Source: Aquatica leii (taxonomy: Eukaryota; Arthropoda; Insecta; Coleoptera; Lampyridae). Taken from it: a stretch of DNA of 64,000 nt. The translations under genes were made by a program, and so were the position numbers. Under the pieces are notes generated by a model. The model searched no databases. It was not told the DNA's origin and was given only the letters and a program-made list of their open reading frames with translations. Shown one piece after another: positions 46,901 to 58,056 of the stretch (positions are counted from its first letter, which is position 1; every line of letters starts with the position of its first letter). The stretch is taken from positions 80,108,520-80,172,519 of the forward strand of contig CM069432.1 in NCBI GenBank assembly GCA_035610365.1, written 5' to 3'.

Positions 46901-49215
46901 GATGCGTTCTATTCTTGTTTTTGGGTAAAGTGGCATTTTGATAAATATCATTGATTAAAGTTTTAGCTTAATTTAATTCAGTTCACACAGTTGTTTACGT
47001 GAAAAGTAACGCCTTGCATTTATCGCACGTTTAATATTAAGTTTCAATTAGAACATTCTACCTATTAGCATTTAATTGAAATGTACCGACTGAGTATTCT
47101 ATTAACTTCATAGTGATAATATAAACAGAATTATCCGTGCGGATCTCATTAAAGTTTTAAGATGCACATAATGCATTTTGCACCTTGTTAACGTTCTGCT
47201 TATCTTTAACGACTTTCATTAATTTTAGTGCAGCATCCTACAATATTATTACTAAACAGCATATGTTATATATTTGATAATATAACTTTGATTTATATGC
47301 AATGTTACCGCACATTGTTACCATTACCAAAATGTGTTACAAATCTTAAATCATGTAATTACATTTAAATTAAATTAGTAAATAAAATGTAACGTACTAT
47401 TTTATTTATAAAAACAAGTTGAATGATTAAAATTAAATTTTTCTATTTTGCGTTTGTAACAAACAAGTCATATAATTGGGCTCTCCGAGAACAAAGCAGA
47501 TTAATTGATTCTAAATTGTTACTGTAAAAAGTATAATTATTATATACATTAACAGTTACATACGTGCGTACGTGGAAAGTTATAGTGACCCTATGTAAAT
47601 TCTGATCTGATATAATACTTGATGAACAGAACAGAAATCGCCACCAATGATTAGCCAAAGTTGTCGCACTAGAGATTCTGAAACGTTTAAATAATAAATT
47701 TATGAATATGTTTAATGTAATTTGATTTATGCTTTCATTTAAGAAAAGCATAAAGACTACTCAATTATGGCGAAGTTCAGTGCACTAGGTATGCACTTCT
47801 TCAATTCAGTGCCATTTATTTTGGTAAGTATTTAACAAATAATCAAAATTAGAAATAAAAACACAGATGTTACCCAAAACATAACAAAAAAAAATTAGCA
47901 ATTACTCCGATGATTTAAAGACATGAATAAACAAATTAATAACATACAATAATTTAAAAAAGTCAACCAATTAAAATAATTCTACATACCTACATAACAA
48001 TTTAACACAATAACAAACAAAATGACATGGATAAACAATTTTATTTATATCTAACCATGAGATAATTTTTTTAAAAGTAGCTGTATTTGCATACTGTATT
48101 TTGTTGTCTATATTCTTATATATACTTATGTATAATCTCCGCATTAAATATGTTCGGCATGAAGTGAATAATTTGTACTTTTGACGTTGCAAGTAAAATA
48201 TTTTCGAAAATTTATTGTATGTTATTTTGTTGGCGCCACAGTTCAAATTTTGATTTTTTTTATACCAAAATTTAAACTTGCCTCAAATTTCGTTCAGCAT
48301 TCATTTTTGAACATTAAAAGCAATACGTAATTAGAAAAAAACTGACGGTACCTATAAATTAATTCCTTTTTGACACTCGCTTAAAATATAATTTATGTGT
48401 TTATTAAATAATATAAAACGGCAAAATAGGAAAAACAGTATGAAACAATTGTTGAAGAAGGCCCTTGAGCACTCATTTGCAACTCAACTTGCTACATTTA
48501 AAACGTTCTGTTTTCTTAGTTGTATAGCGCAGCAAGCGAAAGAAAACTACAGAATAACTAGGGAATAAGCTCAAAAAGAAACGCAATTACAAACACATTC
48601 CTTGTCTAATATGAACGAATATTAATGAGAACAACAAATTTCAAACTTGGTATATATACTATAATGTAGACTGTTGCGACACAAAAGTACAGCCAATCAA
48701 ATACGAAAGTGGACCCACAGCCAATGCGTCAATATCCATAACGCAGCTGTAATTAAATTACTTCCAGACATGGTTTACATATAAAATATTTAAAAAGTAC
48801 TTACGTATCTTTTGACCAAAATACATGTAATAGTTGCAAACTGAATTGATGCTATAAACCAGCGATCACGCACATTAAAATGAGCTATTGATAAATTCGA
48901 TGTTATCGAGTCTAAAACAATTAATTCAATCTTTTAAACTATAATCAAGTTTATAAGTTAATTTATTTGAACAATTGCTGTATTGCGGTAACACTTTGTA
49001 AATATTCTTTTTAGGAACGTAACGTTTAATAGCTGTAATGTAATGTTCGATTAGTACGAGTACGTAGATGCAATATTCGCTACTCGACATGTGTGCGGAT
49101 TGCTAGAAATTCAAAGTAGATTGTCAGAAATAAGAAACTCTTATATGAGTTGCTAGTCCAGGGTCTACATATCTTTAAATAATAGTGAGGCTAATAAATT
49201 AAAACAATAAAAACG
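43945..49215. other. Long AT-rich stretch, possibly intron, with two unrecognised open frames
   Basis: If the candidate exon is real this would be intronic. The frames at 45709-45912 (67 codons) and 46049-46381 (110 codons) have no motif I recognise. The minus frames at 47443-47751 and 47971-48246 are low-complexity. I see no terminal repeats, RNA genes or transposase motifs here. Confidence 0.4.
46049..46381 (+). CDS. Unrecognised 110-residue open frame
   Basis: The longest open frame in the non-transposon part of the window. The product is basic with an unusual number of Cys and His. It is preceded by AT-rich DNA without a clear promoter and is followed by no obvious partner. It is as likely a chance frame as a small gene. 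Confidence 0.2.
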   Translation: MSQLMRIFLETLLLVASKIRKAIRICYMNCIRDIKRTCKLCKYINVETQIGIITKQNNAINRCLHKFHTYFDRLLYKNIYKCNVQLKHCVMKTHLSSFRKREKSASRFRF

Positions 49216-49217
49216 TC

Positions 49218-49781
49218 TTCCAGGTTCGAATCGTGTTGATGTCAAAAATTTAAAGAAGCAAATGATAATCTAACAAATAATCACTACAGAGCTAAGTAAT
49301 CAAGAAAAGCGTTTTAGACCTACTTATGCTTTATTAAACTAAGATCGGTAAACCCTTTATTTTGTAGGAGAGGATATGAAAACTACTTTATATGATTTCT
49401 TAGGGACATATAAAGTAGTTTTCATAGCCTCTCCTACAGAATAAAGGGTTTACCGATCTTAGTTTAAGTAATCAACTTCTTAACTAAGCCAGATTCTAAA
49501 CTCCGTAGAAGTGACTTAAGAAGAAGTTGTCTCCGTATTTATAAAAGAAGTATTGTGATAGTGGGAAACGCTCGATTCTGATTGGGTTATGTTCGAAAAA
49601 GGGCGTGTCTTCGATAGACCAGTAACAACCGGGAACCATTGTCACGATTGCGGCCTGTGGTTATATAATAGAATAATGTTTAGCAACAAGAAATTTGGTA
49701 TACTATACACATTAAGAAAAAAGAAGAAGAAAATTTATGTTTAGAAGAAGCAAGAATTTGAGAGATTTTACGTGACAAGTT
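49218..49781 (-). mobile_element. Penelope-like element copy 2, 3' part (left of the hAT insertion)
   Basis: 49218-49240 resembles 27428-27455, and 49466-49640 follows 27675-27850 closely (TTCTAAACTCCGTAGAAGTGACTTAAGAAGAA is shared in two blocks). The minus-strand RT C-terminus and the endonuclease segment can be traced to about 49773, full of stops. The stretch containing the hammerhead-like core of copy 1 is missing here. The foldback 49304-49465 and the hAT element 49782-52623 are later insertions. Confidence 0.75.
49304..49465. mobile_element. Foldback/MITE inserted in Penelope copy 2, with 10 bp duplication
   Basis: 59 bp arms (49336-49394 and 49407-49465) are inverted copies differing at two positions, around a 12 base loop. 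AAGTAATCAA occurs at 49294-49303 and again at 49466-49475. Penelope copy 1 has this site once (as GGTAATCAA), so it is a target duplication. The insert is 162 bp: 32 bp of single-copy sequence followed by the hairpin. The superfamily is unknown; 8-10 bp duplications would fit a MULE- or hAT-derived MITE. Confidence 0.7.
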
Positions 49782-49838
49782 CAGTGGCGGATCAAGGAAC
49801 GTCGGGGCCCCAGGCGGCAGAGCCACTTTGGGGCCCCT
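49782..49838 (+). repeat. Left end of the hAT element
   Basis: CAGTGGCG start, followed by GC-rich GGGGCCCC and GGCGGC blocks mirrored in the other end. Confidence 0.85.
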
Positions 49839-49987
49839 AGATAGTCAAACCAAATCAGAAAACCATTTTACGCTTTATAATGATAATATTAACAATCAAG
49901 TAAAATTAAGTTTAATAATTTTTTTTTGAATAAATACATACAATCAACACACCCATTAAGCGAACAAAAGTTTGCTATGGTCTAAAA

Positions 49988-51753
49988 TTAAATAAATTTC
50001 TTTCTTGATTTTTCTTTTGCGAAATCGTCAATTATTTTAGATACATTTATTTTATCTAATAAATCATGTTCGATATAAAGAAGAGGCATGCATTTTAGAC
50101 GTTCCTCTGACATTTCAAAGCCGAAAAAGATTTTTTCCCACTGGCATTTGATATAGGGATCGTCAGAAATATTTGTAATAACGTTTTCACATTTGGAAAA
50201 GTTGAATACATATGCTTTGCTATTCTATATACTTCATACACGTCTGTATTTTCATTTTCCTCGAGAAATGCTAAAAATTGTTTGATTTCGTTTTCCAATT
50301 GGTTAATATCAATATCATCATGATAGGTTTCTTTAAGTCTTAAAATATATTTCGTTTTTTTGTCAACAGGTAAATCTTTGTTAAACAGTACGTTAAAATT
50401 TTCGACCACATCTTGGTATATTTTATTTCTTCTTGTTAACTCCGAAATTAAATTATCACAAATTACATTATGTGTATTGACAATAAAAGAATTCCTTTCA
50501 TCGAGGTGAACATCGTTGTTCGAAACGCTGGATTCGTCAAAAAACCGTTTCTTCTTTCTTTGTCTTCCTTCTTTCTCACTGTCCTCAAGAGTTAGATCAA
50601 TAATTTTATTTGCTTCTTCTTCAAGATTATCAAAGTTATTTCGAGTTAGGTTTAAAAAATCTGTGAGACTTGTAATTAATTTTACCCCATTAAATACTGT
50701 ACAATACGTGTTCTGTAAAATAATAAAATAAAGGAATTTATGCAAGTCCGCCTTGTTTTATTTACCTGTAAGAATTTGCTAGTTGCATTTATACGTTGTA
50801 GTATTTTGTTCCACAGCACGGTTAGTAAGATGTTATTTCTCTTATCCAGTTTTCGTAAGAGGGAAGATGCTTCTACCGTAGTAGTTTTTTTTGCATTCTG
50901 CGATGTACTTATTGTTAGAAGAGCTCTCTTTATAGCATGATAACCAACGTGGAGTGCTAAAACTGCATCAGCTCTAGCGGACCATCTAGTATCTGATAAA
51001 TTCTTGATGGTTAATGATCTGTCGTTTTTACTTAACTCTTCGGATAGAATTCTCCATCGATGAGTGGAAGCAGAAAAAAATACAAATAATTTTTGTACAA
51101 ATATAAAGTAATGAGCAGCTGAATTAGTTTTCGGCTGAAAAGTTAGCAACCAAATTTAAAGAATGACTAGCACATGGTATATATACAACTTTGGGATTAA
51201 TTTCTCGAATTAGAGCTTGTAGGCCATTATACTTTCCAGCCATATTCGACGCATTGTCGTAACTTTGTCCTCTACATAACATTATATCTAATCCGAGAAT
51301 AGACAATGTTTGTAGAATGTGGTCTTTCAAGTATAAAGCTGTATGGTTTGAAATTGGTGAAAATTGTAAAAATCTCTCTTTGACATCATCATTTCTATGA
51401 ACGTATCTTATAATGAATGTCAGGTGTAGAATCCACAATAATACGGTAAAAACCAGCATCCTTTATTTCTTGTACAATTATTTCTGTTACATTTTTTGCA
51501 ATTATTGAAAGAAACTCATTACAAATATTATGAGATAAGTAATTTGCGTTACCTTTTCCACGGTAATTGTACTTCTCTAAGTGCATTTTCAAAAACTCGT
51601 CATACTCATTCAAATATTCCAAACAGGATCTATAAACACCTTTCCTTGTTGATATTTTACTTTCGTCATCTGCTCTAAATGGTAAACCAAGGCGTGTCAA
51701 AAACTTAATAGTAGACACAACTCGCAGCAGAACTTTTCGCCAATAATTTTCTT
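49988..51753 (-). pseudogene. hAT transposase (DUF4371/ZMYM1-like), frameshifted
   Basis: The minus strand runs from about 51753 (ENYWRKVLLRVVSTIKF, then GLPFRADDE) through the DUF4371 region (NYLSHNICNEFLSIIA, GFYRIIVDSTPDI). It continues with CRGQSYDNASNMAGKYNGLQ and CASHSLNLV, then SDTRWSARADAV with the family's Arg-Trp. The C-terminal dimerisation region LLQIFLTIPISNASGKKSFS follows, with a tail to a TAA at 49988-49990. Breaks: frameshifts near 51420, 51140, 50700 and 50100. The N-terminal BED/TTF zinc finger is not found; a stop lies just before the first recognisable residues. It is inactive, but otherwise covers nearly the whole catalytic domain. Confidence 0.88.
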
Positions 51754-52552
51754 GTTATTGTTTTTTTTTGTTGATAGTTGTTATAGTTTTCTAATTATTT
51801 TATGTATTCATCCTGATAGAATTATATTGTTATGGCGGGAAATGAATTTAAAAAAAATTTTTAATAGTAAATCATGAAAGTTTATGGTAGAAGAAACTAG
51901 AAACGCATGTTGGCAATCCGATTATTAATTTAAATAAGGTATTTGTGCACCGTTATTCAAACAATATAAAATTTCACAACAAACACTGTATGTTGGCGAA
52001 ATAATCTAAATTACCTATCTGTTACATCAGTTGTCTTGGTGCATATTTAATCTTTAACGTGGTTGGTTACAGTCGCTATGATTAAGATAAATATATCTAG
52101 TGTCAATGTGCTGTCAATCACTACTAAGAAATTAGATTGTTTTGATTTGTGCGTTATTCTGAGCACAGATAGTTCTGTACATTTTAAATCAAACAATATC
52201 AAAATGTAAATATACACTTTAAGTAGATAATCGATTGAAAAACTAGATTAACAATGTAAAAATAAACCAATTTCCGAAAATTATTTTCTGCAAAATTGTT
52301 TTTACTCGGTACTACGATTCTACTCTGTTAAACACGATTGCTATCGCGTACTGTATGTTTTTTGCACATAAATCTTTCCTTTATTATTCTTGCTTCTGGT
52401 ACGACTTGTACACTTACAAATTGCCGCAAGTGCAGCATTGTCACCCACCACGTTCTCGGTAGTACCTATTAACAAACGCGTTCTAGTAAAGCTACACGAC
52501 GTGAATCAAGAGCTACAGTGGCGTGAGTACAAAATATTTGTGCTTTTGGTCT
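51754..52552. other. Non-coding 5' part of the hAT element
   Basis: AT-rich, should have contained the transposase N-terminus and promoter. I find no zinc-finger codons. The plus-strand frame at 52390-52677 is a chance frame over the GC-rich end. Confidence 0.5.
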
Positions 52553-52623
52553 CTTTGGGGCCCCCTCGCAAGCTCGGGGCCCTAGGCGGCCGCCTAGTCC
52601 GCCTAGCTTTTAAGACGCCACTG
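52553..52623 (-). repeat. Right end of the hAT element
   Basis: GC-rich palindromic block, then CGCCACTG at the very end, followed by the GACAAGTT duplication. Confidence 0.85.
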
Positions 52624-52631
52624 GACAAGTT

Positions 52632-52890
52632 AAGTATGGGTTTAATACCATTCTTACAAAGAATTTTACTTATTTGATCTGTGACCTTATCAATGTAAGG
52701 TAAAAAAGCCAATTTTGGATTGAATATATAGATTTTGAATACGCCTCGGTTATTGCAAAATCTCCATTGGTCTTCAACAAGAAAGTCCGAGAAAACATAA
52801 AACCCCCACAACTCGAACGTAACATAATCACAGTCTAGCTCCTCCTACCGGAACCATACAGTCGACTACCTCTTTGTTGGATTATCGCTT
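52632..52890. mobile_element. Penelope-like copy 2, right of the hAT, with an internal inversion
   Basis: 52632-52725 is RT C-terminal sequence on minus (KLAFLPYIDKVTDQISKIL), the same orientation as copy 1. From about 52730 the sequence switches: 52730-52800 matches the endonuclease tail on plus (IAKSPLVFNKKVREN), head-to-head with the RT part. The junction is thus an inversion inside the insertion, as often seen with Penelope-like elements. Homology fades by about 52890. Confidence 0.7.
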
Positions 52891-53716
52891 AGTTCTTTAA
52901 ATTTTCAATTTCTTTAATTTTTTGTTTTATTCGTGCAATAATTCTAGAACACGTCAATAATTAATTGTTAATTCTAACATAAAATAGGTATAAAATTAAC
53001 CGATTTATTTAAAACAAATTTTGATCAAAAAGATGTTATAAAAATTCGTTTTTTACGTATTATAATTTTATTTAACAAAATAGTTTTCTATTAATTTTTA
53101 TTACTCAAATATTTAAGAAAGACAATTGTACTTTTTTATTTTTTCTTGATGTTGATAAAGCGGTTTAAAGCGGTTACTGAGATTCTAAATTTGGATTAAA
53201 ACATTTTTGTGAATATATAGTGTTATTGTGACTTCCAACACAATCCTTTAGTTTAGACTCTTGATGCTTTCTAGTGCCTACATCCATTCGAAACGGTGCA
53301 AAATGTTGTCACTGGCAAAATCAGACATGACTATATATATTTGTGCTGGGATGTATTCCTATACTTTTTTTCCTCTGTTTGGTTAATTATATTTGGATCC
53401 ACTTTCTTAATTTCTTTTTCTAATCCATAAAATGACTTAAAAAAACTAGTTTTTGTTTTTAATCAATTACTTTTTACTATTCATTAATCATGTAGAAAAG
53501 TAAATTTCATTATAGATACAATAGTATATTATACACCAAGGTTGAGAAGTGTATGATTATAACCTAAGTCACAGGGTCGAGGGATATAAGTCGCGCAGGT
53601 TATAATCTTCTCAAGCGTGGTCTATATACAATTTTTTCCACTACTAGAATTATTAAAACCTTTTTCCGTCGATCGTTCATTAATACTTGTATTAACGTAT
53701 AATAATGTATCAAAAG
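52891..53716. other. AT-rich spacer before the Polinton-like element
   Basis: No gene. It contains a short inverted repeat at 53539-53626 (listed separately). Confidence 0.45.
53539..53626. repeat. Imperfect inverted repeat around GAGAAG and ATTATAACCT
   Basis: CCAAGGTTGAGAAG followed by ATTATAACCT on the left mirrors AGGTTATAAT and CTTCTCAAGCGTGG on the right. The centre is less AT-rich. It could be the terminus of an unrecognised element or a foldback; no target duplication seen. Confidence 0.4.
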
Positions 53717-53747
53717 TAGTGCGGTAAGAGCCCCTATTACCGCACTA
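53717..53747. repeat. Short perfect hairpin, possible outer tip of the Polinton-like arm
   Basis: TAGTGCGGTAA and TTACCGCACTA, 11 bp arms around nine bases. It lies about 100 bp outside the first arm repeat. Its role as a terminus is a guess. Confidence 0.3.
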
Positions 53748-53817
53748 TTTTTAAACCAATGAAATCAACGAATTTCTATTAACGCTAGTAGTATAGTAGT
53801 GTTGGTTCTGGCGCAAA

Positions 53818-55944
53818 TTTTCCCGCGTTTTTTTAAAAATTTGAATTTCGGGTAAGATCGGGCGAGTTCGTATTTTGTTCGGCTATTTTCGTGTGCGCGC
53901 GCAATTTGAATTTCGGGTTCGGGCAAGTTCATGTTTCGGGGTAGGGGGTAGTAACCACATTTTCCCGCGCTTTTTTAAAAATTTGAATTTCGGGAAAGAT
54001 CGTATTTACTTCGTGTGCGCGCGCAGTTTGAGTTTCGTGAAAGTTCGGGCATGATCGGTAAATATCATGCATATGAATACATAATTAAATTAAAGTATTA
54101 TGAAAAGGTATAAATCTATCATAAACAACAAGGACTAACTGGTTCATCCCAAAATATAAAGAATGGTTCCTATCAAAATTTTTTTTTTACACATCAGATT
54201 ATTAAGGGTGTTATATTCAATTGCGCATTTAGTAAAACAAATCAATTAATTTTTTGAATGTAAATTTAGAATGATCAATGAATATTTCAAATAATGCTGT
54301 CATATTCATAACTTATAATGATTAATGTTATTTATTGTTGAATACACTTAAGATTACAAATTTCCTGCGCTTTTTTAAAAATTTGAATTTCGTGTAAGTT
54401 CGGGTGCTTTGAGTTTCTCTCATTTGAATATCATACATACATAAGTAAATTAAAGTAACACAAATAGGTAGAATAAATCTATCATAAACAACAAAGAGCT
54501 AACTTGTTCATTCCAAAATATAAAGAATGGTTCCTATCAAAATTGTTTTTTACACATCAGATTATTAAGGGTGTTATATTCAATTGTGCATTTAGTAAAA
54601 CAAATTTTTTGAATGTAAATTTAGAATAATCAATGAATATTTGAAATAATGGTGTCATATTCATAATGATTAATGTTATTTATTATTGATTACACTGTTG
54701 CCAACTTAACATTATAAAATTTATTAATGATTTTGATAGCAAGCAGACTATTTTATGCATTTCAAATTAATACATCATTAAATTAAAGTAACTTAGGATT
54801 ATATATCGAATTACATATTTCTTTACAATTATAGGTTGAAAACCTTTAATGATTAAATTTTTATTTACTGCCAACAACTTAAGAAATTTACTAAGTTTAT
54901 AAGGTCCATCCGGTAAATTTGATTAAAATAATAATCAATACAAAACTGTGCATATTTAAATTACAATTAAAATGTATAACAATTTTTTATAAAGACTCTA
55001 ACGTTAAAGTGTTATCTCAGCATATAGTGTTATATATCAGTCGTTGAAACTCATAATTTTGTTGATTTGCATTATTCAGCCTTAACCGTTTATAAAACAG
55101 TAATTTCTTAAATGAAAAATTGCCAATTTATATTATATAGTATTGTTTTAGTACTGCATTTGCATTATTACCTTTTATAAAAATCAAATCAATGAAAATC
55201 AGTAATTAATGTATGCAATTAAAATAGTATTACAGTTAACTTTATTTAAATTACAATTAAATAAATTATTTTTATAAAGACTAACCATGTTTTTTTTCAC
55301 GCAGATAGTATTATATTTCATATTACATGCAGATCGTTTAGCCCTTATTTTGCTGATTAGTGTCTTAAAATTAATATCATGAATGAGAAAATCCTCAATA
55401 TATTTAATTTATAGTATATACAGTTATGCGTTTGGTTTGAGATTGCAATTTTAAGAATACCTTTTCAAATCATTTCGTTGCGTTAATGGCGGCATCAGTC
55501 AAATGAACTCAAAACCCCAGATACTTTTTTTTTGCATCAGTGTTTCCAACAATTTTTTTTTTTTAGGTGTTAAGTTACATATTACCATACGAATCATTAA
55601 CGCTCTTATAATATGTAGACTATTTATTTATTTATTTAATTATGCATTTCAAGTGAATACATCATTAAACTAAACTAACTGGAATATATAGAAATAAATC
55701 TATCATAAGCAATAAAGGACTAACTTGTTTATCCAAAATATCAGGAATGATTCTTATAAAATTTTTTTAGGGCCATTTTAAAATCACACAAAGATTATTA
55801 AAGATTAAATATTCATAAGCGTATTTAGTCTTTGAATATGAAAAAATTAATTTTTTGAATGTAAATTTAGAATGGTCAATGAATATTCGAGATAATGGTT
55901 CCTAACTGTTGCCAACTTAAGATAACAAAATTTAATGATTTTTA
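53818..55944 (+). repeat. Left inverted arm of the Polinton-like element
   Basis: Positions 54265-55944 are an inverted copy of 62335-64000 with few differences. 53818-54264 presumably pairs with sequence beyond the window. The arm is itself built of repeats: a CCCGCG plus AAAAATTTGAATTTCG block at 53818, 53960 and 54361; a GTGTGCGCGCGCA block at 53891 and 54012; and roughly 240 bp units described separately. Part of the minus-strand unknown gene reaches into the inner end. Confidence 0.88.
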
Positions 55945-56905
55945 ATAAATAAGATTGAAGTTTCATAAATTCGGTCCATTCTTCTATAGTTAGTAGTACG
56001 TTATTTTTATCATAATGATTACAAACAACAACATTCCATCTGGTATTTCTACATATACCACCATTTTCACACGTGTCACTGTTTACATCACTCCAAATTC
56101 GTATAACAGAATCAAGATGCAAATACGTGCTATACCCAATTTCAATATATTTGTAACCGTCATGATCGATTCTGTAGCAAGTTGAGTTTAAGGCGTTTCA
56201 TTTGAAGCGTTATCATATTGCAAAAGACGAGTTTCTTCTGATCAAATTGTATTCTGTACACATCGATCGTAGCGAATCAGATTGTTCTATTGTTTCATCA
56301 TCATCATTTTCAACATCAATATTCTTAGGACTCATATAATGTGTCGTAGGTGTATCCAAATGTAATGGAACACTTCTAGATATTGCTTTTTCTATATCTA
56401 ACCGATCACTCATTTTGAAATTAAATTAGTTAATACACAAACACACAAATATATCAGTATCGTATCGTCGTAGAGAATGCACGATTAGAACTGATTATAA
56501 TCCACAATCACAACATTCATACTGTACAGATAACTTCACGTAATTGGATGAGATTGAATTTCCCCACTTTTTTTTTTTAAACTTAAATTTTGCTGACTCG
56601 ACATTTTGAGCGTTTGAAAATCATGCATTTAAAATTAATACACTGTTAAATTAAAATAACTTGAATAAGTAGAAGTAAAACTATGTCGTAAACAATAAAG
56701 TAGTCTAGCTCACAAAATATAGGAAAAGGCTAAATCAAAATTTTTTAAGGACCACTTAATCACATTATAAAGGATTATATATCCAATTACATATTTAGTG
56801 TTTGAAAATAGCAAAACAATTAATTTTTGAATATAAATTTAAAATGGTCAATGAGTATTTGAAATAATGGTGCCTACATTGTTGCCAACTTAAGATAACA
56901 AATTT
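54106..56905. repeat. Dispersed family of roughly 240 bp direct repeats in and beside the left arm
   Basis: Four copies begin at about 54106, 54465, 55689 and 56680. They share AATCTATCATAAACAA, CAAAATATAAAGAATGG, GAATGTAAATTTAGAAT and a GTTGCCAACTTAA end in varying completeness. The first two are most alike. The fourth lies inside the core, so the repeats are not restricted to the arms. Confidence 0.7.
55847..56413 (-). pseudogene. Unrecognised minus-strand gene at the inner edge of the left arm
   Basis: ATG 56413 opens 66 codons (MSDRLDIEKAISRSVPLHLD, then an acidic DDDE stretch) ending at 56213. After a shift, a second part reads YLHLDSVIRIWSDVN, a four-Cys/Arg patch (CENGGICRNTRW) and NNVLLTIEEWTEFM before running into the arm at 55944. 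An LT-x-EEW ending is seen in PC4-like cofactors and in small proteins of large DNA elements, but I do not claim this family. It is transcribed away from the core genes. Confidence 0.45.
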
Positions 56906-57214
56906 GATTTAAATAAAATAATAATTGAAATTATCGATATTACTATTTATTAATATTTGGAGGTTTTCATCAATTAAAAACAAAACTTTGCTTTTTAATT
57001 TATTTTGAATTTTTTTTTACGTTGTTTGATAACGTCGGTTTTCCTATACCTATTCTACTCTTAAAGGTCTGTTTTAAAATCATTACATCATTTCTTAGTT
57101 TAAGTTTACAATGTTTTAAAGTATGCAAGTGAGCCTCATACATATTGTTGATAGGGTAAATTTCACAGCATTCACAATATGTACTTATATTATTAAAAAA
57201 CTGTTTAGTTGATA

Positions 57215-57527
57215 ATGCCCACTAAGAAAAGTTCTAATAGACTTTCTTTATATGCTCATTTCAATAATGTTTTAAATTGCGATGGGATTCAATTTCCCAT
57301 TCCTATAAAAGATATAAGAACATTTGAAAAGCTTAACAATTTATCAATTAATTTAAAAAACTTTTGAAGCTGATCAACAACTCATTAAATCTAAAAAAAA
57401 ATACATGTTCTCAGTTAAACAAAGTAAAGTTGTTCTTAATCCTTATGACCATAAACGCATGCTCAGTTTTGATAGTACTGAAACAAGACCGTGAGGTTAT
57501 CTATATCAACCGTTTAAAGCAAATTAA
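57215..57527 (+). pseudogene. Collapsed DNA polymerase B relic of the Polinton-like element
   Basis: ATG 57215 opens 50 codons (MPTKKSSNRLSLYAHF and a DIRTFEKLNN motif), which resemble the N-terminal region of Polinton-type polymerases. The frame stops at 57365-57367. The next 54 codons in the +1 phase (57366-57527) contain NPYDHKRML and a TRP-x-GY motif like the extreme C-terminus of the same enzyme, with an in-frame TGA near 57492. All exonuclease and polymerase motifs between are gone, so a deletion of several kilobases joined the two ends. Identification rests on weak motifs and context. Confidence 0.45.
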
Positions 57528-58056
57528 ATTCAATAATCGTTGTAAGAACACACCATCAATAACTAACAGTAAACTATATAATTTGTTTAACAGTTTGCGT
57601 TCAACTAGGTGATTTGTATACAAACCATTGATAAATTAAACAGTTTTGTTGTTGAGAACGCAAATTATCTATAAGTTAGATTGACGGCTTATACAGTTTT
57701 TAATCTTTTATTGTGCGATAGGTTGAATAAAAAAATCAAAACTATTTCTGTATCAACTCGAATTAGTATCTGTTTCCATATCGATTACTAAAAAACCATA
57801 ATTGTTTTTTAAAAAAGTTAAAAAAAGTTCGGTTGATATCGTATTTTCTTCGACTATGTTCGTGTGCGCGCGCATTTTTTCAGATTTTTCGTGTTTATTG
57901 GTATTTGGCCAATCAAGTGGGTAGATAAGCGCTGTTAGAGGTGTGGTTAATGAGCGTGGTTAATTACAATTGGTCTAAAGTAGAAGCGAAACTGTCTCAA
58001 CAAATCAATAAACCATTCAAAAACCAAAAAAAATGGCAAAGCAACTAGCTGTAAGT
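57528..58056. other. Gap after the polymerase relic
   Basis: No gene. Contains another GTGTGCGCGCGCA block at about 57861, the same as in the left arm. Confidence 0.5.

Larger units (their letters stand above)
49782..52623 (-). mobile_element. hAT element with 8 bp target duplication
   Basis: Ends CAGTGGCGGATC (49782) and CAGTGGCGTCTT (52623 inward) are typical of hAT. GACAAGTT flanks both sides (49774-49781 and 52624-52631). The element is 2,842 bp and interrupts Penelope copy 2, whose sequence resumes exactly at 52632. The subterminal regions are GC-rich with palindromes (GGGGCCCC, GGCGGCCGCC) against an AT-rich body. The minus strand carries a ZMYM1/DUF4371-type hAT transposase relic. Confidence 0.95.

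Noticed and set aside
52390-52677. 95-codon plus-strand open frame
   Set aside because: It spans the right end of the hAT, the target duplication and the Penelope flank, so it cannot be one old gene.
54106-56905. Direct repeats as a possible CRISPR array
   Set aside because: Units are about 240 bp, AT-rich and without regular unique spacers; the context is eukaryotic.
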